From Erysipelothrix rhusiopathiae (GTDB lineage: Bacteria; Bacillota_I; Bacilli_A; Erysipelotrichales; Erysipelotrichaceae), in contig CADBTK010000180.1 in assembly GCA_902797585.1 (NCBI GenBank), positions 1-11,117 of the forward strand: a stretch of DNA of 11,117 bases, written 5' to 3'. Positions 7,787-11,117 of this stretch are shown piece after piece (the first letter of the stretch is position 1; every line of letters begins with the position of its first letter). Under the pieces are notes generated by a model. That model did no database searches, was not told the origin of the DNA, and saw only the letters and a program-made list of their open reading frames with translations. Both the position numbers and the translations under genes were made by a program.

Positions 7787-8617
7787 TTATTGTTTAAAGA
7801 AAGCCACCAAGATAGCTCCTGGTCCTAAATGCGTTCCAATTGCTGTTCCAACACGAGCAATGTCCACATCTTTCCACATCGGTTGACTGAATTCAATATA
7901 TTGTTGTAAAGGTTGAATATCATTCCCTGTATACCCTAATGAATATGGTCTTTGATAATCAATACCACCACATTTTTCAACTTCTTCATTCATTATGCGA
8001 TACGCTTTTTTTGTTCCACGAGCTTTTCCTATACCCTCCACTTTTCCATCAATTACTCCTAAAATAGGTTTAATGGATAGGACCGTTCCTGCAAGAGCCG
8101 AAGCCGAAGATATTCGTCCCCCTCTTTTTAAATATTCCAAAGTAGTCGGAATCCCTCTAACTACAATCTTCTCTTTTTCTCGATTTAAAATATCAACAAT
8201 TTCTTGAACATCCAAGCCTTGGTCAATCAATTCTAAACCACGTTTAGCTAATATCCCTGTTCCAATTGATCCATTGAAACTATCTACCACAAAAATTTTA
8301 TTTTTATACTCTTGAGCAGCAATCATAGCACTTTGATATGTTCCTGATAAACGAGAGGATACCGTAATCACAATAGCAGCATCATACTCTTCCAATGTCT
8401 TTTGATACACTTGTTCAAATACCATTGGGTTTGCTTGAGAAGTAGATGGAAAACTTTCTTCTGTTTCTAGCTTTGTATAGAATGAATCATAATCCAAGTC
8501 AATACCATCTAAGAATTGTTCATTTCCAAAACGTACAGTTAAAGGAACAATATTGAATTGACTACGCGTTTGTTTAGTAACATCTGCAGTAGAATCTGTA
8601 ATTATTTTAATTTTCAT
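7787..8617 (-). CDS. DegV-family fatty-acid-binding protein (FakB-like)
   Basis: DegV proteins bind one fatty acid and, as FakB, present it to the kinase FakA for phosphorylation and entry into phospholipid synthesis. The 276-residue product is full length, with DST (8-10), TSQ (59-61) and SGT (91-93) contributing the usual lipid carboxylate pocket. It also has RGGRIS (165-170) with SIKPIL (181-186), and GTHLGPGA (261-268) near the C-terminus. I prefer ATG 8617 because MKIKIITDSTADVT matches the family. An in-frame TTG at 8641 would add a basic octapeptide of no family likeness. AAAGGG sits about 10 nt upstream. The start overlaps the end of marR by 11 nt, so regulator and lipid-binding protein are one operon. 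No fakA is in view. The bound lipid cannot be told from sequence. Confidence 0.9.
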   Translation of the reverse strand: MKIKIITDSTADVTKQTRSQFNIVPLTVRFGNEQFLDGIDLDYDSFYTKLETEESFPSTSQANPMVFEQVYQKTLEEYDAAIVITVSSRLSGTYQSAMIAAQEYKNKIFVVDSFNGSIGTGILAKRGLELIDQGLDVQEIVDILNREKEKIVVRGIPTTLEYLKRGGRISSASALAGTVLSIKPILGVIDGKVEGIGKARGTKKAYRIMNEEVEKCGGIDYQRPYSLGYTGNDIQPLQQYIEFSQPMWKDVDIARVGTAIGTHLGPGAILVAFFKQ

Positions 8618-9089
8618 TTTTCTTTTTCCCTTTCTGCGCAACTTCTGTCAAAGAAGTAGCACTCACCTCTTTTAAGTTGTCCGCAATACTTTTTAATGCG
8701 TTATAAAGTATTTCTCGACTTGGATCATCTAAATCTCTTCCGGCTAATTCAACAGCTAAATTAGTGCGATCACGAATTTGTTGAGCCAAAGAAACACCTT
8801 GTTTGGTCAATACATATAAACCACCATATTGTTTCTGATTATCTCCCACTTTCACTACCAACTCTTTTTCTTGTAAAGTCGCCATAGTTCGTGATACATC
8901 TGCTTTATTCTTATCGCATACTTCACACAATCTTGGAGCACTGATCCCTTCAGGAGCATTCAATAGCGTTAATAGATACAAAGAATGGGGTCCCCGTAAA
9001 CCAAAGGCCTTCATTTCTTCGGTTGTGATTTTGTGCCATTGTTTCGATATTTCAAAGATTAATAAAGAAAATTGTTCAAATCGATTCAT
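8607..9089 (-). CDS. MarR-family transcriptional regulator
   Basis: A 160-residue winged-helix repressor of the MarR type, expected to act as a dimer. N- and C-terminal helices (about 1-30 and 100-145) would form the dimer interface. The helix-turn-helix lies near 50-76, with recognition helix NKADVSRTMATLQEKELV, and the wing is at about 80-95. A CxxC pair (C55, C58) sits in the DNA-binding domain; whether it senses oxidants is unknown. Start ATG 9089 has AGGAGA 5 nt upstream. The gene is co-transcribed with degV, which overlaps its end. The promoter carries repeated GTTGA-N4-TCAAC sites, so autoregulation is likely. Pairing with a FakB-like protein makes a FabT-like fatty-acid sensor conceivable, but that is inference. 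The Lys-rich tail is unremarkable. Confidence 0.9.
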   Translation of the reverse strand: MNRFEQFSLLIFEISKQWHKITTEEMKAFGLRGPHSLYLLTLLNAPEGISAPRLCEVCDKNKADVSRTMATLQEKELVVKVGDNQKQYGGLYVLTKQGVSLAQQIRDRTNLAVELAGRDLDDPSREILYNALKSIADNLKEVSATSLTEVAQKGKKKNEN

Positions 9090-9101
9090 ACATATCTCCT
9101 A

Positions 9102-9157
9102 TTGTTGAGTTGTCAACTTCTATACTATACTCAACACTTGTTGAGTTGTCAACTTCT
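9102..9157. promoter_or_regulatory. Two-copy MarR-type operator over the marR-degV promoter
   Basis: A perfect 20-bp sequence occurs twice, at 9102-9121 and 9138-9157, 36 bp apart. Each copy contains the inverted repeat GTTGA-N4-TCAAC. The distal copy covers the -35 box and the proximal copy covers the start-site region. Between them ACTCAACA-CT-TGTTGAGT (9129-9146) is a further 8+8 palindrome filling the -35/-10 spacer. The layout suggests cooperative repression by the MarR protein itself. Confidence 0.75.
9124..9152 (-). promoter_or_regulatory. Promoter of marR-degV
   Basis: Minus-strand TTGACA (9152-9147) and TATAGT (9129-9124) are separated by exactly 17 nt: a perfect -35 and a 5/6 -10. 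The predicted start is near 9117, giving a leader of about 28 nt with AGGAGA before the ATG. It is strong unless repressed. Confidence 0.88.
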
Positions 9158-9166
9158 TTATAGACA

Positions 9167-9192
9167 TAAGAAAAGCTCTCCAAAGAGAGCTT
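9167..9192 (-). terminator. Probable terminator of thrS
   Basis: A perfect 8-bp stem AAGCTCTC / GAGAGCTT with a CAAA loop starts 3 nt after the thrS stop. On the minus strand it is followed by TTCTT after the stem's own two Ts, a short U-tract, so termination may be incomplete and some read-through into marR is possible. Confidence 0.75.
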
Positions 9193-9195
9193 CTA

Positions 9196-10944
9196 TTAAA
9201 TCTTAAATAATTCTTTATCTTCTACTTCTTTAGTGAAACGTGCTACTGCTTCATTTAATGGAAGTGTAACACTTTCTCTTGTTCCACTTTTACGGATGGT
9301 GACTGTTTGATCATTCACTTCTCCATCTCCTACCACGATTTGATAAGGCACTTTGTTAACTTGAGCTTCACGTACACGATACCCTAATTTTTCATTACGG
9401 TCATCGACTTGTACACGCATTCCTGCTGATGCTAATTCTTTTGCAACTTTATTGGCATAATCCACATGTTTTTCTTGGTGAACTGGAATAACTACAAATT
9501 GTTTTGGAGATAACCACAATGGGAAGTGGCCTCCAAAGTGTTCAATCAAGATTCCAATGAAACGTTCAAATGATCCATAAATTGCACGGTGAATCATAAT
9601 AGGCACTTGTTTCGAACCATCTGTATCAACATAGGTAGCTTCAAAACGTTCAGGTAAGTTCATGTCCAATTGAACCGTTCCACATTGCCATACACGGTTC
9701 AAACTATCGCGGATATGGAAGTCTAATTTTGGTCCGTAGAATGCTCCATCTCCTGGATTAACTTTATAGTCTTTTCCAGCTGCTTGACAAGCTTTTGCCA
9801 AAGCGGCTTCACTTTGTTCCCATAAGTCTAGAGATCCGATATATCCTTCTTCTGGACGCGTAGATAATTCAATATCGTATTCTAATCCAAATACAGAATA
9901 CATTTGATCAATCAAGTGAATGATTTTTGTTACTTCTTCTTCGATTTGACTTGGTGTCACAAAGATATGACAGTCATCTTGTGTAAAGGTACGTACACGG
10001 AATAATCCATTTAAAGCCCCACTAGCTTCTTGACGGTGAACATGTCCCATTTCCGCTAAACGTAAAGGTAAGTCTTTGTATGAATGCAATGTTGAGTTAT
10101 ATACCAACAAAGCCCCTGGACAGTTCATTGGCTTAATCGCAAAGTCACGGTCATCCACTTGTGTTGTGTACATGTTTTGTTTGTAGTGATCCCAGTGACC
10201 ACTTCTTTCCCATAAAGTACGAGCCATTACCATTGGTGTATCGATAAATTCATAACCATTGGCTACTTGTAAGTCATGAGAATATGTTTCTAATAAGTTA
10301 CGTAATACCATTCCATCTGGCAAGAATACAGGCATTCCTGGTGCATACTCAGTTAGAGTAAATAATCCCATTTCTTTTCCCAAACGTTTGTGGTCACGTT
10401 TTTTCGCTTCTTCTAATGCTTCTAAGTGTGCTTCTAATTCTTCTTTTGTATCAAAACAAATTCCATAAATACGTTGAAGCATTTTGTTGTCGGCATCCCC
10501 TTTCCAGTAGGCACCGGAATGCTTCAATAACTTAAAGTTACGACAAGCTTTCACTGTTTCTACGTGAGGTCCACGACATAAGTCAGTGAAATCCCCTTGC
10601 GTATACATAGAAATCGTTCCATCTTCCAATCCAGAAATTAAGTCCAATTTATAAGGATCGTCTTTAAATTGTTCCAACGCTTCTTCTTTTGAAATTTCAT
10701 GACGAACAATGCGTTTTCCATCTTTGGCAATTTTCTTCATTTCTTTTTCGATCTTAGGAATGTCTTCATCTTTCAATTTGTAATCTCCTAAATCGATGTC
10801 ATAGTAGAACCCATCTTGAATAACAGGTCCCACCCAGAATTTTGCATCTGGAAATAAGTGTTTTACAGCTTGAGCCATGACATGGGCACATGAGTGGTTC
10901 AAGGTATTAAGATGTTCATCTTCTAGTACATTTACTAATTTCAT
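9196..10944 (-). CDS. thrS: Threonyl-tRNA synthetase lacking the TGS domain
   Basis: Charges tRNA-Thr with threonine in the cytoplasm. The 582-residue protein begins directly with the editing (N2/SAD) domain: H17 and H21 of HSCAH plus C123 and H127 of CRGPH give the HxxxH/CxxxH editing site. The class II core follows, with zinc ligands C275 (MNCPG), H326 (DDCHIF) and H452 (IHRAIYGSFERFIG), motif 2 around 304-320 (RQEASGALNGLFRVRTF), and an anticodon-binding domain from about 480. Relative to E. coli ThrRS (C334, H385, H511) the zinc ligands are displaced by exactly 59, so the roughly 60-residue N-terminal TGS domain is missing. AGGAGG lies 5 nt before the ATG and T-box RNA lies directly upstream, so this is the true start, not a misannotation. 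Expression is controlled by the T-box. Confidence 0.97.
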   Translation of the reverse strand: MKLVNVLEDEHLNTLNHSCAHVMAQAVKHLFPDAKFWVGPVIQDGFYYDIDLGDYKLKDEDIPKIEKEMKKIAKDGKRIVRHEISKEEALEQFKDDPYKLDLISGLEDGTISMYTQGDFTDLCRGPHVETVKACRNFKLLKHSGAYWKGDADNKMLQRIYGICFDTKEELEAHLEALEEAKKRDHKRLGKEMGLFTLTEYAPGMPVFLPDGMVLRNLLETYSHDLQVANGYEFIDTPMVMARTLWERSGHWDHYKQNMYTTQVDDRDFAIKPMNCPGALLVYNSTLHSYKDLPLRLAEMGHVHRQEASGALNGLFRVRTFTQDDCHIFVTPSQIEEEVTKIIHLIDQMYSVFGLEYDIELSTRPEEGYIGSLDLWEQSEAALAKACQAAGKDYKVNPGDGAFYGPKLDFHIRDSLNRVWQCGTVQLDMNLPERFEATYVDTDGSKQVPIMIHRAIYGSFERFIGILIEHFGGHFPLWLSPKQFVVIPVHQEKHVDYANKVAKELASAGMRVQVDDRNEKLGYRVREAQVNKVPYQIVVGDGEVNDQTVTIRKSGTRESVTLPLNEAVARFTKEVEDKELFKI

Positions 10945-10963
10945 AATATCCTCCTATACATAT

Positions 10964-10994
10964 AAAAACGCCAGACATCAAAGGACGTCTGACG
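10964..10994 (-). terminator. Conditional terminator of the thrS T-box
   Basis: An 11-bp stem, CGTCAGACGTC / GATGTCTGGCG with two G-T wobbles and a CTTT loop, is followed by TTTTT 20 nt before the thrS ATG. Its 5' arm shares sequence with the antiterminator partner. Confidence 0.92.
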
Positions 10995-11117
10995 TACGCG
11001 GTACCACCTTTGTTCATACCTTTTGGTATGCTCTCAAATCCTATAACGCTGGAGTGCGGCTCACTCTTTCGAGGGCGATTCCAAGGGAGTAATAATCAGT
11101 TTCATCAAAAAGTTTTC
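10964..11117 (-). promoter_or_regulatory. T-box riboswitch (3' part) upstream of thrS
   Basis: The minus strand carries the T-box sequence AAAGGTGGTACCGCG (11011-10997), preceded by a stem III hairpin CATACC-AAAA-GGTATG (11030-11015). Downstream CCTTT can pair with AAAGG of the T-box to form the antiterminator, competing with the terminator that follows. The UGGU bulge would pair with the ACCA end of uncharged tRNA, predicting discriminator A. Stem I lies at least partly beyond the window, so I do not assign the specifier codon; threonine is inferred from the gene. Uncharged tRNA-Thr should turn thrS on. Confidence 0.95.

Noticed and set aside
9102..9157. The 20-bp direct repeats as attachment sites or insertion-sequence target duplications
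   Set aside because: Only 16 bp lies between them, no transposase is present, and their placement over -35 and start site fits an operator.
10877..11092. Plus-strand reading frame of 71 codons across the thrS start and T-box
   Set aside because: It runs antisense through the T-box motif and terminator, which explain the sequence fully.

Overview
The window reads as a low-GC Bacillota chromosome using the standard bacterial code (TGA is a stop). The Bacillota signs are a T-box ahead of thrS, a CIRCE-type operator ahead of groESL, a YmfF/YmfH peptidase-like pair, a DegV lipid-binding protein and a choline-binding-like repeat protein with an NlpC/P60 end. The overall style (short GroES, GroEL without a Gly-Met tail, threonyl-tRNA synthetase without a TGS domain) fits an Erysipelotrichia-like gut or oral Firmicute. 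That placement is inference, not proof. No mobile element, CRISPR array, rRNA or tRNA was found.

Every gene I accept lies on the minus strand, so transcription runs from high to low coordinates. Right to left: a T-box leader (its 5' part is outside the window) controls thrS, which ends at a hairpin near 9180. A strong promoter, overlapped by a two-copy operator, drives marR and degV, which overlap by 11 nt and end at a terminator near 7777. A promoter plus a degenerate CIRCE box drives groES-groEL, ending at a hairpin near 5768. A promoter built into that terminator then drives rdgB-trmL-membrane protein, three overlapping genes. A secreted cell-wall protein with its own leader follows, ending in a UUCG terminator. 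Next comes the overlapping ymfF-like/ymfH-like pair, ending near 116. At the left edge an SD and GTG mark the start of one more minus-strand gene, of which four codons are visible.

Functionally this is mostly housekeeping: tRNA charging, protein folding, cleansing of non-canonical nucleotides, tRNA wobble methylation, fatty-acid handling and one envelope enzyme. Intergenic regions are short, none exceeds 300 bases, and most consist of one terminator followed at once by the next promoter.

I see no wholly new system. The points most worth a second look are regulatory: the repeated MarR-type operator wrapped around the marR-degV promoter; the rdgB promoter whose -35 lies in the loop of the groEL terminator; a -10 box that would yield a leaderless ymfF-like mRNA; and an inverted repeat that can mask the Shine-Dalgarno of the cell-wall protein, together with a possible 16-residue leader peptide. 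At protein level, the TGS-less ThrRS and the trimmed GroES and GroEL stand out.
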